A DNA stretch of 32,210 bases from Bacillota bacterium (GCA_023450835.1 JAEXGM010000046.1:1-32210), one strand, 5' to 3'; shown: positions 7,657-16,349, counted from the stretch's first letter. A program made the numbers and translations. The notes: generated by a model from the letters alone, not told the origin.

Positions 7657-9369
7657 GTGAAAAAAAGAAGAAATTTTTCTATCAAGTTTAAACTGATTGC
7701 AGGATTTTTATTCATCACACTTTTACTGACTGTCGTCGGTGTAATCGGAGTAATTGATATCAACAAACTTGCTGCACGTTCCGCATCCATGTATTCAGAC
7801 AATCTTAACAGCATAAATGAGCTGCATAAGGTAAAGGAGAACTTATTAGAAACCGTTAATCAACTCCAGACTGCTGTTCTATATGAAGAGACAGAAAAGA
7901 CAGCCGCCTCCCTGAAAACGATTGACGAGTTGACAAAAGAAACTGAAAGCTACATAAGTTCTTACAGCAGCAGAAAACTATCAAGTGAAACCAAACAGGT
8001 CTGGGATGATTTTAAAAAAGACCTGGGGCTGTACAATGAGGAAAAGCAGAATGCATTGGAATATGCTTCAGCCACCCAATATAATCAGGCACAACAATCC
8101 ATGGATAATGTAATAAAGGCCAAGGATAGTATGTTTGCCAAGCTAAATACCCTTATTGAACAGAATGAAACCATAGCTCAGAGCTCTGATACAGAAAACC
8201 GGCAGATAGCCAGCAGCAGCACTTATATAATGTATTTCTCCATCGCTTTGGGTCTGTTCTTTTCATTTCTCATAGGACTTGTGCTGACCTTGGGTATAAC
8301 AAAGTCAGTAAAGAAAGGCCTGGCTTTTGCCAAGGCCCTTGGCGAAGGGAATCTGACTGTAGAAATCGAAAATAACAGCAAGGATGAACTTGGGAAATTA
8401 ATAGATGCTCTAAAACTTGCCCGGCAGAATATAAGGGATATCTTATCCAATATTATAATACAGACGGAAGAAGTTTCAGCCTCCAGTGAAGAACTGTCTG
8501 CCACCTTAGAGGAAATAACCGGAAACTTTGAACTTATCAACGCCAACACAATTACAATTAACAAAGGAGTAGCCGATATCAAAAATGCTGCCGGCGGATT
8601 AAAAGAGACTGCTCTGCAGGTAAATAACAGCGTTAATTATCTGGCCCAAAACTCCTCAGAAGGAAGTAATCAGGCTGACCGGATAAAACAGCGCGCTAAT
8701 CAGATAAAAGAAAAGGGCAATGCCTCCTATCAGCTTGCAGAAACCTTGTATGAAGAAAGACAAACAAATATACGGGCAGCAATCGAAAGAGGTAAGGTCG
8801 TGGAGGATATTGCGAATATAGCCGCCTTAATCCGCACAATTGCTGACCAAACTAATCTATTATCCCTAAACGCCTCTATTGAAGCTGCAAGAGCCGGAGA
8901 ATACGGAAGAGGCTTTGGAGTGGTTGCTGTTGAAATCGGTAATCTTGCGGACCAGTCTTCTCAGCATGTGGAAGAAATCTCGAGAGTTGTAAGTAATGTT
9001 AAGGGAGCTTTTGATTATCTTGCCGAGAATTCCAAAGCAATATTAAAGTTTGTGGACGAAGATGTTCTCAAGGATTACACTCTGTTACTGGATACCGGTA
9101 CAAACTATGAAAAAGATGCCAGTTATGTAAATGAGCTGTCAAGAAATACCGCCGCTATGGCTCAGGAGCTGGGCGCTTCTACCGTAGAAATCACCAATAT
9201 GGTCCAAAGCATTGCCGTTGATATCAACAATACTTCTGAAAGCTTTGAGACCGTCTGTGATAACATGCATCAATACACTGCTTCTATGGAACAGATTGCA
9301 AAGGCTGCGGAAAACCAGGCCGCTGTTGCCGAAATCTTAAGCAGTCTGGTTTCAAAATTCAAAATATAA
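7657..9369 (+). CDS. Methyl-accepting chemotaxis protein
   Basis: Transmembrane chemoreceptor that controls the CheA kinase. It has TM1 at about 11-33 and an extracellular helical domain at about 34-188, rich in heptad-like helices and resembling a four-helix-bundle sensor. TM2 is at about 189-214 and a HAMP linker at about 212-265. A long cytoplasmic coiled-coil signalling domain follows, with the tip motif ADQTNLLSLNASIEAARAGE / YGRGFGVVA at about 396-425. No C-terminal receptor-modification pentapeptide is present. The start is GTG at 7657 behind GAAAGGGG; no nearby ATG fits. It stands alone, with no che or flagellar genes nearby. The ligand is unknown. Confidence 0.93.
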   Translation: MKKRRNFSIKFKLIAGFLFITLLLTVVGVIGVIDINKLAARSASMYSDNLNSINELHKVKENLLETVNQLQTAVLYEETEKTAASLKTIDELTKETESYISSYSSRKLSSETKQVWDDFKKDLGLYNEEKQNALEYASATQYNQAQQSMDNVIKAKDSMFAKLNTLIEQNETIAQSSDTENRQIASSSTYIMYFSIALGLFFSFLIGLVLTLGITKSVKKGLAFAKALGEGNLTVEIENNSKDELGKLIDALKLARQNIRDILSNIIIQTEEVSASSEELSATLEEITGNFELINANTITINKGVADIKNAAGGLKETALQVNNSVNYLAQNSSEGSNQADRIKQRANQIKEKGNASYQLAETLYEERQTNIRAAIERGKVVEDIANIAALIRTIADQTNLLSLNASIEAARAGEYGRGFGVVAVEIGNLADQSSQHVEEISRVVSNVKGAFDYLAENSKAILKFVDEDVLKDYTLLLDTGTNYEKDASYVNELSRNTAAMAQELGASTVEITNMVQSIAVDINNTSESFETVCDNMHQYTASMEQIAKAAENQAAVAEILSSLVSKFKI

Positions 9370-9450
9370 GACGCATTTGTTCTTTCTGTTCTGTGTAAAT
9401 TGCCTGTAACCATATCGAACAGGGCTTTTGACACTCAAATCATAATATAA

Positions 9451-9500
9451 TTAAAGGGATTACCCGAAGCGGTTTCGCTCACAGATAATCCCTTATATTT
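9451..9500. terminator. Bidirectional terminator between chemoreceptor and membrane-protein genes
   Basis: AAGGGATTA (9454-9462) pairs with TAATCCCTT (9486-9494), with an inner AGCG/CGCT stem. A T-rich tail follows on the plus strand and a moderately T-rich one on the minus strand. It lies between two convergent genes. Confidence 0.75.
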
Positions 9501-9516
9501 TTTGTTATTCTAACCT

Positions 9517-10014
9517 TTAATATTGAACAAGCTTTCTGGGATGTTTCATCTTTATACAGCTTAACATCTTCTCATTCGGCTCAAATAAAATCCTTAGACT
9601 TTTCTCACCCTGGCGATAAATAATCACATAGGGCTTTGCATTCTTATCTCTGGAGGTATAATCCTTTACCGTGTATTTTCCATTATTGAAACTATCCAAT
9701 GCATGGGAACCGACAGGGGCCATTACCTCGACCTGCTCAAAATCTATCTTTAAGTCTGTCTTTCTCTTTGCTTTTCCCATTATCTTATCAAAATCCAATT
9801 GTCCGTCGCAGAATACATATTCATATTCCAGACTAAGTCTTGGGAAAAAGTAAAAAATTGCAACGATTACGATAGCTGCTATAAATAACAGAATCTGGCT
9901 GCGTAAGGAAAAGAAGAATAGTATAACCGCTGCAAATATTAATAAAAATCTTAAAGCATATGTTCCGGCAGTATCCTTCCGTTTCACTCCTGCCTCTGCA
10001 TATAACTCGTTCAT
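9517..10014 (-). CDS. Small membrane protein of unknown function (DUF6106-like)
   Basis: 165-residue protein with two adjacent hydrophobic segments (about 21-38 and 40-58). A soluble C-terminal half of alternating beta-like strands follows (LEYEYVFCDGQLDFDKIMGKAKRKTDLKIDFEQVEVM). That layout resembles small membrane-anchored PH-like or DUF6106 proteins of clostridia, but the family name is from memory and not certain. A good AGGAGG site precedes the ATG. It lies 3' of groEL on the same strand but beyond the groEL terminator, so it is probably expressed separately. No function is proposed. Confidence 0.75.
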   Translation of the reverse strand: MNELYAEAGVKRKDTAGTYALRFLLIFAAVILFFFSLRSQILLFIAAIVIVAIFYFFPRLSLEYEYVFCDGQLDFDKIMGKAKRKTDLKIDFEQVEVMAPVGSHALDSFNNGKYTVKDYTSRDKNAKPYVIIYRQGEKSLRILFEPNEKMLSCIKMKHPRKLVQY

Positions 10015-10238
10015 TTTTTTGCCTCCTGACCTGATTTTATGCCCTTATACTTTACTATATTATATTGTCCGGAGCTTCTATATCAGTAAACTATTGCACG
10101 ACTGTAGAATAGCTTATTATAGGCGGCTGCCTGACAATTCTTTGAAATGGCATATTTATAAGAGTATTATACTAAAAAAACCAGGAAAGGAAAAGCCTTA
10201 TTCCCAAAATAATTCTTATATCTTTATAAAAATCTTAT

Positions 10239-10273
10239 GAAAAAAGGGAATCTGCCCATAGGCAGACTCCCTT
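10239..10273 (-). terminator. groEL rho-independent terminator
   Basis: On the minus strand AAGGGAGTCTGCC (10261-10273) pairs with GGCAGATTCCCTT (10244-10256) around TATG, with one G-U pair. A run of six T follows. It begins about 8 bp after the groEL stop. Confidence 0.88.
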
Positions 10274-10280
10274 ATATAAA

Positions 10281-11903
10281 TTACATCATTCCCATTCCGC
10301 CGGCACCTGCGGGCATAGCAGGCTCATTGGATTTAATATTGGCAACAACTGATTCTGTTGTTAATAATGTGGATGCTACGCTGGTAGCATTCTGAAGAGC
10401 GCTTCTTGTAACTTTAGCGGGATCTAAGATTCCGGCAGCTACCATGTCTACATACTCTTCTTTTAAAGCATCAAAACCAACTCCGGGATCTTTCTCTTTT
10501 ACCTTGCTGGTTACTACGGAGCCTTCTAATCCTGCATTGGATACGATGCAGTAAAGAGGAGCTTCCAGAGCCTTTAAGATAATGTTAGCACCGGTCTTCT
10601 CATCACCCTCTAAAGTAGCTGCTAATTTGGCAACTTCCTTGGAGGCGTGGATGTATGCAGAACCACCGCCTGCTACGATACCTTCTTCTACGGCTGCTCT
10701 TGTTGCTGCAAGAGCGTCTTCCATACGGAGTTTCTTTTCTTTCATTTCTGTTTCTGTTGCAGCACCTACACGGATAACGGCAACACCGCCTGCTAACTTC
10801 GCAAGTCTTTCCTGTAATTTTTCTCTATCGAAATCAGAAGTTGTTTCCTCTATCTGAGCTCTTATCTGAGCGATTCTGGCATCAATGTTTTTCTTCTCGC
10901 CTTCGCCGTCAACTACGATAGTGTTTTCTTTCTGAACTTTAACAGATTTTGCACGTCCTAACTGTTCTAATGTAGTCTCTTTTAAGTCAAGACCTAAATC
11001 ATCGGATATAACAGTACCGCCTGTTAAAACAGCGATATCCTGAAGCATTTCTTTTCTTCTGTCACCATAGCCGGGAGCCTTTACAGCAACCACACTGAAA
11101 GTTCCTCTTAATTTATTTACGATTAAAGTTGTTAAAGCTTCGCCTTCTACATCCTCAGCAATAATTAAAAGTCTTGCACCGGACTGAACGATCTGCTCTA
11201 ATACAGGGAGAATATCCTGAATGTTGGATATTTTCTTATCTGTGATTAAAATATATGGATTGTCTAAGTTAGCTTCCATTTTGTCCATGTCAGTAGCCAT
11301 GTAAGCGGAGATGTAACCCCTGTCAAACTGCATACCTTCAACCAGGTCAAGCTCTGTCTTCATTGTCTTGGATTCTTCTATTGTGATAACTCCGTCATTG
11401 GATACTTTCTCCATAGCGTCTGCTACCATCTCGCCAACTGCATCATCACCTGCAGAAATTGCTGCAACTCTTGCAATCTGTTCTTTGCCGTTAAGTTTGG
11501 AACTCATCTTTAAGATAGACTCTACTGCACTGTCAGTAGCTTTTTGCATACCTTTTCTTAAAATGATAGGATTAGCGCCTGCTGCCAGATTCTTAATACC
11601 TTCATTGATCATAGCCTGTGCAAGAACAGTAGCGGTTGTAGTACCATCACCGGCTACATCGTTTGTCTTTGTAGCAACTTCTTTTACTAACTGAGCGCCC
11701 ATGTTTTCAAAAGCATCTTCTAATTCAATTTCTTTTGCAATGGTTACACCGTCGTTTGTAATTAAAGGAGCGCCGTAGGATTTATCTAATACAACGTTTC
11801 TTCCTTTGGGTCCTAAAGTAACTTTTACTGTATTTGCTAATAAATTAACGCCATTTTCCAGAGCTGCTCTGGCTTCTGCACCATGTTTAATTTCTTTTGC
11901 CAT
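10281..11903 (-). CDS. groEL: Chaperonin GroEL (60 kDa, Hsp60)
   Basis: Subunit of the double-ring ATP-driven folding chamber that works with GroES. At 540 residues it is full length. N-terminal equatorial motifs are present (TLGPKGRNVVLDKSYGAP, NDGVTIAKEI, the ATP-site DGTTTATVLAQ), as are the apical domain (VEGMQFDRGYISAYM) and the equatorial return segment VEEGIVAGGG. The tail ends in a short GGMGMM repeat typical of group I chaperonins. The start follows AGGAGG. It is second in the groES-groEL operon, after an 89-bp spacer that holds an R2 repeat. The operon promoter carries CIRCE. Confidence 0.98.
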   Translation of the reverse strand: MAKEIKHGAEARAALENGVNLLANTVKVTLGPKGRNVVLDKSYGAPLITNDGVTIAKEIELEDAFENMGAQLVKEVATKTNDVAGDGTTTATVLAQAMINEGIKNLAAGANPIILRKGMQKATDSAVESILKMSSKLNGKEQIARVAAISAGDDAVGEMVADAMEKVSNDGVITIEESKTMKTELDLVEGMQFDRGYISAYMATDMDKMEANLDNPYILITDKKISNIQDILPVLEQIVQSGARLLIIAEDVEGEALTTLIVNKLRGTFSVVAVKAPGYGDRRKEMLQDIAVLTGGTVISDDLGLDLKETTLEQLGRAKSVKVQKENTIVVDGEGEKKNIDARIAQIRAQIEETTSDFDREKLQERLAKLAGGVAVIRVGAATETEMKEKKLRMEDALAATRAAVEEGIVAGGGSAYIHASKEVAKLAATLEGDEKTGANIILKALEAPLYCIVSNAGLEGSVVTSKVKEKDPGVGFDALKEEYVDMVAAGILDPAKVTRSALQNATSVASTLLTTESVVANIKSNEPAMPAGAGGMGMM

Positions 11904-11950
11904 TTTTATAACCTCCTGAATTTAATTAATATTCCGTTAACTGCTACGCT

Positions 11951-11993
11951 TTTCCAATGCGCTTTAAGTTTGCGCCCAGGATTTCGCAGGCAC
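11951..11993 (-). repeat. R2 intergenic repeat, copy 1 (between groES and groEL)
   Basis: This 43-bp stretch matches 22206-22248 at 36 of 43 positions without gaps. On the minus strand it begins GTGCCTGCGAAATCCT at the groES stop codon and ends ATTGGAAA. The two loci are otherwise unrelated. Confidence 0.65.
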
Positions 11994-12280
11994 TAATCTT
12001 CTACGACAGCAACGATATCGTTCTGTTTTACAACAATGTATTCTACTTCTTCTAATTTCACTTCAGTGCCGGAATATTTAGAGAATATAACCTTATCTCC
12101 GACTTTAACCTGCATTGTTACTTCTTTGCCGTCTACAACACCGCCAGGACCTACCGCTACAACCTCAGCCTGCTGGGGTTTTTCTTTGGCCTGACCAGGT
12201 AATACGATACCTGACTTTGTTGTCTCTTCAGCTACAAGCTGCTTTAAAACCACTTTGTCTCCTAATGGCACTAACTTCAT
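11993..12280 (-). CDS. groES: Co-chaperonin GroES (10 kDa, Hsp10)
   Basis: Forms the heptameric lid of GroEL. Its 95 residues are full length. The N-terminus (MKLVPLGDKVVLKQL) and the GroEL-binding mobile loop (EETTKSGIVLPGQAKEKPQQ) are intact. VGDKVIFSKYSGTEVKLEEVEYIVVKQNDIVAVVED matches the conserved C-terminal half. A strong AAGGAGG site precedes the ATG. It is the first gene of the operon, 58 bp downstream of the CIRCE operator. Confidence 0.97.
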   Translation of the reverse strand: MKLVPLGDKVVLKQLVAEETTKSGIVLPGQAKEKPQQAEVVAVGPGGVVDGKEVTMQVKVGDKVIFSKYSGTEVKLEEVEYIVVKQNDIVAVVED

Positions 12281-12338
12281 TTTTATTTCCTCCTTATGAT
12301 ATCAATATTTCAATTAAAAAGGTATTTTTTGAATTTTA

Positions 12339-12365
12339 TTAGCACTCACTCCAATTGAGTGCTAA
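12339..12365. promoter_or_regulatory. CIRCE operator (HrcA-binding site) of groESL
   Basis: Perfect inverted repeat TTAGCACTC-N9-GAGTGCTAA, identical to the canonical CIRCE. HrcA repressor bound here normally limits groESL expression until heat stress. It lies at or just after the predicted transcription start. Confidence 0.97.
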
Positions 12366-12376
12366 CTAATAATGAT

Positions 12377-12405
12377 ATATTAGTAAATTTGCCTTTATTA
12401 TGCAA
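12377..12405 (-). promoter_or_regulatory. Sigma-A promoter of groES-groEL
   Basis: On the minus strand, TTGCAT (12400-12405), a 17-bp spacer and TAATAT (12377-12382), placing the start about 7 bp on, next to CIRCE. The remaining part of the 409-bp spacer up to 12690 holds only the plus-strand promoter at 12612. Confidence 0.75.
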
Positions 12406-12611
12406 CCATACTTTTCTTTAAAAAACGCTTGATTTTTGATGATATTACAATATATCTCTTACATAGTCTTAATATCTCATTTTTTCTCACTTTTTTATAG
12501 ATATATCCTATAAGAACTACTCCATTGCCGTGTATCCTTCCTTTATCCATTCACCTTACTTAATATGGGAATATTCTTCCTCTGTTATACCTGCAGGGAT
12601 GAATAATTCAA

Positions 12612-12640
12612 TTGTACAATTATCTGTGCCATGCTATACT
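12612..12640 (+). promoter_or_regulatory. Sigma-A promoter of the DUF6062 gene
   Basis: TTGTAC (12612-12617), a 17-bp spacer and TATACT (12635-12640). Its position inside the longest open frame shows that upstream in-frame starts are not used and supports the ATG at 12690. Confidence 0.8.
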
Positions 12641-12689
12641 TAATGCAATAATCACTACGAATACCAGAAAGGATTGCCAGGTATATATA

Positions 12690-13412
12690 ATGAAAGAAAA
12701 ACTGTACACCATACCGGTCAACGATGCCTTTGACAGCGACTGTGAATGCCCGATATGTTTTATGAAAAAGACACTTGAAAATAATGCGGTGGAATTCACC
12801 ATGGGTCCCAGCTATATGGAAGATGACGTAAGGGCCGAAACGGATAAGATCGGCTTTTGCAATTATCATCTGGGTAAGCTTTATGAGAATAAGAACCGCC
12901 TGGGTCTGGCCCTTATGTTAAAGACCCACATGGATAAGACCATAAAGGACCTGGAGGGTCTTTCTGCAAAGAAAGGAAAGGGGCCTTCCCTTTTTAAGAA
13001 GAATACGGAGTCCACTCCTGTAAAAGAATACACCGATAATTTGGTAAACTCCTGCTACATCTGCAACAAAATCGATAATATGTTCAATCTTTATATTACA
13101 ACTGTTTTCTATCTCTTTGAACATGACAGTGCCTTTATCGATAAACTGAAAGCTTCCAAAGGATTTTGCACAGAACACTACGGACTCTTATTTCAGGAAG
13201 CGGACAAGCAGCTAAGCGGAGAAAAAGCAGAGAATTTCCGTAAGGACTTAAATAAGGTATATTTTGATAATATGAAACGGGTACGAGATGATCTGGAATG
13301 GTTTATTGATAAATTTGATTACCGCTACGTCAATGAACCCTGGAAGAATTCAAAAGATGCTCTCCCAAGAGCTATGACGAAGACCAACGGCGTCTATGAA
13401 AAAGGGAATTAA
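12690..13412 (+). CDS. DUF6062-type protein with duplicated Cys/His motifs, function unknown
   Basis: 240-residue soluble protein whose sequence matches what I know of the DUF6062 family; no function is established. Two similar motif sets occur. The first is CPIC (Cys20, Cys23) followed later by FCNYHLGKLY; the second is CYIC followed by FCTEHYGLLF. Each would supply three Cys and one His, so two zinc sites are plausible. The remainder is charged and helical. The start at 12690 is chosen because a consensus promoter ends at 12640 and an AGG lies before this ATG. The open frame continues upstream to 12612 but would begin inside the promoter. It is monocistronic, with a shared terminator to the convergent DUF2225 gene. 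Confidence 0.8.
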   Translation: MKEKLYTIPVNDAFDSDCECPICFMKKTLENNAVEFTMGPSYMEDDVRAETDKIGFCNYHLGKLYENKNRLGLALMLKTHMDKTIKDLEGLSAKKGKGPSLFKKNTESTPVKEYTDNLVNSCYICNKIDNMFNLYITTVFYLFEHDSAFIDKLKASKGFCTEHYGLLFQEADKQLSGEKAENFRKDLNKVYFDNMKRVRDDLEWFIDKFDYRYVNEPWKNSKDALPRAMTKTNGVYEKGN

Positions 13413-13430
13413 TCCTCTTTAAGCACTTAA

Positions 13431-13472
13431 AAGGCAGCTATAAGATTCATTTTACAATCTTGTAGCTGCCTT
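13431..13472. terminator. Bidirectional terminator between DUF6062 and DUF2225 genes
   Basis: AAGGCAGCTA (13431-13440) pairs with TAGCTGCCTT (13463-13472), and AAGATT with AATCTT inside. A T-rich tail lies on both strands between the convergent genes. Confidence 0.85.
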
Positions 13473-13480
13473 CTTTCATT

Positions 13481-14326
13481 CTATTCCTGTTTTAATAAAT
13501 CCTTTAACTCTCTTGCCTTTGCCTTAATGCGTTCATTGGCATCTCTGGAGATTAACACTCTGGAAATCCATCTGCTGGATTCATCTGTCTTACCGCTTCT
13601 TCTTGCAAGATCGGCTATTAAGTACATCATAGTATTTTCATCCATACCGCACATGGGGAAGGATTCTTTTGAGAATGCCTCCATAAATCCTTCACAGGCA
13701 TTCTTTATGAATTCAAATTCCTCTTCCTGAAGTTTCTTCAGTTCTTTTTTGATTTCCTCTGTTTCTTCCTGGTCTGCTAAGGATTCTGCCTTTCCGCGAA
13801 GCAGCCAGGCTGTCTTAAGGCAAGTATAAGCTCTCTCACTTATCTTTCCTTTTTTCACAATCGCATTTACAAGAGCCAGCTTGTGACGGGAAATGGCTTC
13901 ATCATAAGTTAACACATCCCCTTCGGGAGCCATACCCTTAAAGGAGGATGTGATATTTTCTTTTATTAATTTAGCCTGCTGGGAAGTCATATAATTAAAG
14001 AAACGGTTTAAGGCAGCGTAGCCGCAGTGAGGGCATGCGATTACATCATATTTCAGTGAATCCATATGCTGGTATTTCGGTCGTAAGTCCGTATCTGCGG
14101 ATATGAGTTTTACCTTGCCGGTCTTTACTGTTTTAGTCTTAAATCCCTTATCACAAACCGGGCAGGTATATGTCTTATCAAATATAAAATCCGATTCTAC
14201 TACCTGTGCTTTTTCTTCCGTTCCTGACTGTTCTGTTTTTTTCCCCTTATCATCTGTTGCATATACATCCATATTGGACATTTTTCCAAGTCCGAATTCT
14301 TCAAGTCCTGAAAATATATTTGCCAT
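13481..14326 (-). CDS. DUF2225 family protein, function unknown
   Basis: 281-residue cytosolic protein. Residues 55-58 (CPVC) and 98-101 (CPHC) form a probable zinc ribbon, followed by GYAALNRFFNYMT. The C-terminal two-thirds is alpha-helical with repeat-like helices (HKLALVNAIVKKGKISERAYTCLKTAWLLRG), as in DUF2225 proteins common in clostridia. A Ser/Glu/Lys-rich stretch (about 24-42) precedes the ribbon. A strong AGGAGG site is present. Its 5' region is crowded with R1/R2/R3 repeat material and hairpins. No promoter could be assigned. The biochemical role is unknown. Confidence 0.82.
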   Translation of the reverse strand: MANIFSGLEEFGLGKMSNMDVYATDDKGKKTEQSGTEEKAQVVESDFIFDKTYTCPVCDKGFKTKTVKTGKVKLISADTDLRPKYQHMDSLKYDVIACPHCGYAALNRFFNYMTSQQAKLIKENITSSFKGMAPEGDVLTYDEAISRHKLALVNAIVKKGKISERAYTCLKTAWLLRGKAESLADQEETEEIKKELKKLQEEEFEFIKNACEGFMEAFSKESFPMCGMDENTMMYLIADLARRSGKTDESSRWISRVLISRDANERIKAKARELKDLLKQE

Positions 14327-14340
14327 TTTTATACCTCCTG

Positions 14341-14424
14341 CATATTACAAGCTTACCGCAGACTGTTTGCAGTCTGCATGATACTGCCTTAATAAGAAGT
14401 TTGAAAGTGATTTTCTTTCAAACT
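14341..14424 (-). repeat. R1 intergenic repeat, copy 2 (leader of the DUF2225 gene)
   Basis: Minus-strand core GGCAGTATCATGCAGACTGC, then an extra CAGACTGC/CAGTCTG hairpin, ending next to the AGGAGG of the DUF2225 gene. It is preceded by an AGTTTGAAAG/CTTTCAAACT hairpin (14398-14424) like that of copy 1. A further GGCGC/GCGCC hairpin lies just beyond, at about 14437-14450. Confidence 0.6.
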
Positions 14425-14477
14425 GACCCTCCATGTGGCGCTCAGCGCCTTCAAATAAAAAAGCCTGTAAAGCATAC

Positions 14478-14600
14478 ATGCTGCCAACGTGCCTTAAATG
14501 TAGGCATCAGCACATATTTGTGTAAAAAATCATCCTGTTCTTTTCACACTAACAATCATGCCTCCCCAGCACGCCGCAAGATTGTGCCGAGGATTGTGCA
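14478..14600 (-). repeat. R3 repeat with R2-like fragment, 3' of glnS
   Basis: On the plus strand ATGCTGCCAACGT (14478-14490) and, 50 bp on, ACACTAACAATCATGCCTCC plus CCAG are shared with 19622-19664. GCCGAGGATT (14586-14595) is shared with the R2 copy at 22229-22238. On the minus strand a small AGCAT/ATGCT hairpin followed by a T run at about 14456-14461 could terminate glnS. The 307-bp spacer 14327-14633 is nearly all repeat material. Confidence 0.45.
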
Positions 14601-14633
14601 AATTTGCATCTCAACAATTCACACAATCGTCCT

Positions 14634-16349
14634 TTAATCAGGCTTATATGAGCTCTTAAGCGATACAATTCTGTTAAATACCAGGTTATCTTTGACAGAG
14701 TCTTTCGAATCCACGCAAAAATATCCATGTCTTAGAAATTGGAAACTATCATAAGCTTTTGCTTCTTCTACGCTGTGCTCGATACGGCAGTCTTTTAGTA
14801 CTGTGATAGAGTTAGGATTTAAATTAAGACTTCCGTCTTCATTGTATACACCCTTCTCCTCGTCAACGATATTCTCATACAATCTGACTTCTGCCTTAAC
14901 CGAAGTCCTTGCATCTACCCAGTGAATAGTTCCCTTAACTTTTCTTTCATTAAAACCGGAGCCGCTCCTGGTCTTAGGATCATAGGTGGCATGCACCTCT
15001 GTTACAACACCGTTTTCATCTGTTATATAATCGGTACAGGTTACAAAATAAGCATTCATAAGTCTTACTTCATTTCCCGGGAACAACCGGAAGTATTTCT
15101 TGGGAGGCTCTGCCTTAAAATCTTCTCTGTCTATGTACAGCTCTCTGCTAAAAGGCACCACCCTGCTGCCCATCTCTTCATTTTCCTGGTTGTTAGGGAC
15201 TTCCATGAATTCCGTAATGTCTTCCGGGTAATTGGTGATTACCAGCTTGACCGGATCTAAAACTGCCATTGCACGGGGCCTCTTCAGCTTCAGATCTTCT
15301 CTGATACAGTATTCTAACATGGAATAATCCACGGAACTCTGACTCTTTGATACTCCGCATAATTCCATAAACATCTTAATGGATTCCGGAGTAAAGCCTC
15401 TTCTTCTTAAAGCACTGATGGATACAAGTCTTGGATCATCCCAACCGTCAACGATGCCTTCCTCTACCAGCTTCTTAATATATCGCTTACCGGTTATTAC
15501 ATTGGTCAGATACATCTTGGCAAATTCTATCTGCTTGGGGGGATTCTCATATTCCAGTTCTGTGACCACCCAGTCATAAAGAGGTCTGTGGTCTTCAAAT
15601 TCCAGGGTACAGATGGAATGTGTAATTCCTTCAATAGCATCCTCTATGGGGTGGGCAAAATCATACATGGGATAGATACACCATTTATTACCTGTATTGT
15701 GATGGGTCATTCTTGCTATGCGATAGATGATGGGGTCTCTCATATTAATATTAGGAGATGCCATATCTATCTTTGCCCGAAGGACCTTGGAACCGTCTTC
15801 GTACTTGCCTTCTTTCATCTCTACAAACAGCTTTAAGTTCTCTTCTATACTTCGATTTCTGTAAGGGCTCTCCTTACCGGGCTCTGTTAAAGTACCTCTG
15901 TATTCTCTGATTTCATCAGGACTTAAATCACAGACATAGGCTTTCCCTTTCTTTATTAGTTTTATTGCTCCTTCATACATCTGGTCAAAATAATCGGAAG
16001 CAAAGAACAGTCTGTCTTCAAATTCTCCGCCGATCCACTTTACATCGGCAATAATGGATTCAACGAATTCTGTCTTTTCCTTGGTAGGATTGGTATCGTC
16101 AAATCTAAGATTGAATCTGCCGCCATATTCTTTGGCAAGTCCGTTGTTCAACAGGATGGATTTGGCATGTCCAATATGAAGATAACCGTTGGGTTCAGGC
16201 GGAAAACGTGTTACTACTGTAGTACAACGTCCTTCCTTTATATCTTTTTCTATGATCTGTTCAATAAAGTTCTTTGAAACGATCTCATTATCAGCCGGAT
16301 TATTATCGCTGCCATTTACCGCAGCTTCTTTGCCTGTCTCTATATCCAT
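14634..16349 (-). CDS. glnS: Glutaminyl-tRNA synthetase
   Basis: Class I synthetase that charges tRNA-Gln directly. The HIGH motif is at residues 58-61 (FPPEPNGYLHIGHAKSI), and RFDDTNPTKEK, YPMYDFAHPIEDAIEGITHS and WDDPRLVSISALRRRGFTPESI all match GlnRS. GlnRS identity rather than GluRS is also supported by the beta-barrel anticodon-binding half (MAVLDPVKLVITNYP, FFRLFPGNEVRL-like segments). Its 571 residues fit. The second signature loop reads VITGKR where the E. coli enzyme has VMSKR. A strong AAGGAGG site and its own promoter (16385-16413) lie in the hisC spacer. Confidence 0.96.
   Translation of the reverse strand: MDIETGKEAAVNGSDNNPADNEIVSKNFIEQIIEKDIKEGRCTTVVTRFPPEPNGYLHIGHAKSILLNNGLAKEYGGRFNLRFDDTNPTKEKTEFVESIIADVKWIGGEFEDRLFFASDYFDQMYEGAIKLIKKGKAYVCDLSPDEIREYRGTLTEPGKESPYRNRSIEENLKLFVEMKEGKYEDGSKVLRAKIDMASPNINMRDPIIYRIARMTHHNTGNKWCIYPMYDFAHPIEDAIEGITHSICTLEFEDHRPLYDWVVTELEYENPPKQIEFAKMYLTNVITGKRYIKKLVEEGIVDGWDDPRLVSISALRRRGFTPESIKMFMELCGVSKSQSSVDYSMLEYCIREDLKLKRPRAMAVLDPVKLVITNYPEDITEFMEVPNNQENEEMGSRVVPFSRELYIDREDFKAEPPKKYFRLFPGNEVRLMNAYFVTCTDYITDENGVVTEVHATYDPKTRSGSGFNERKVKGTIHWVDARTSVKAEVRLYENIVDEEKGVYNEDGSLNLNPNSITVLKDCRIEHSVEEAKAYDSFQFLRHGYFCVDSKDSVKDNLVFNRIVSLKSSYKPD

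Noticed and set aside
10582..11694. Open frames on the plus strand across groEL
   Set aside because: They are antisense shadows of groEL codon bias, without ribosome sites or recognisable domains. The same applies to antisense frames over glnS, clpX, htrA and pstS.
12612..12689. N-terminal extension of the DUF6062 protein
   Set aside because: This in-frame extension overlaps a consensus promoter, so it cannot be translated from that promoter; the ATG at 12690 fits better.
14327..14633. tRNA or known riboswitch in the hairpin-rich spacer
   Set aside because: No cloverleaf, CCA end or known aptamer core was found; the hairpins are explained by R1, R2 and R3 repeat material.
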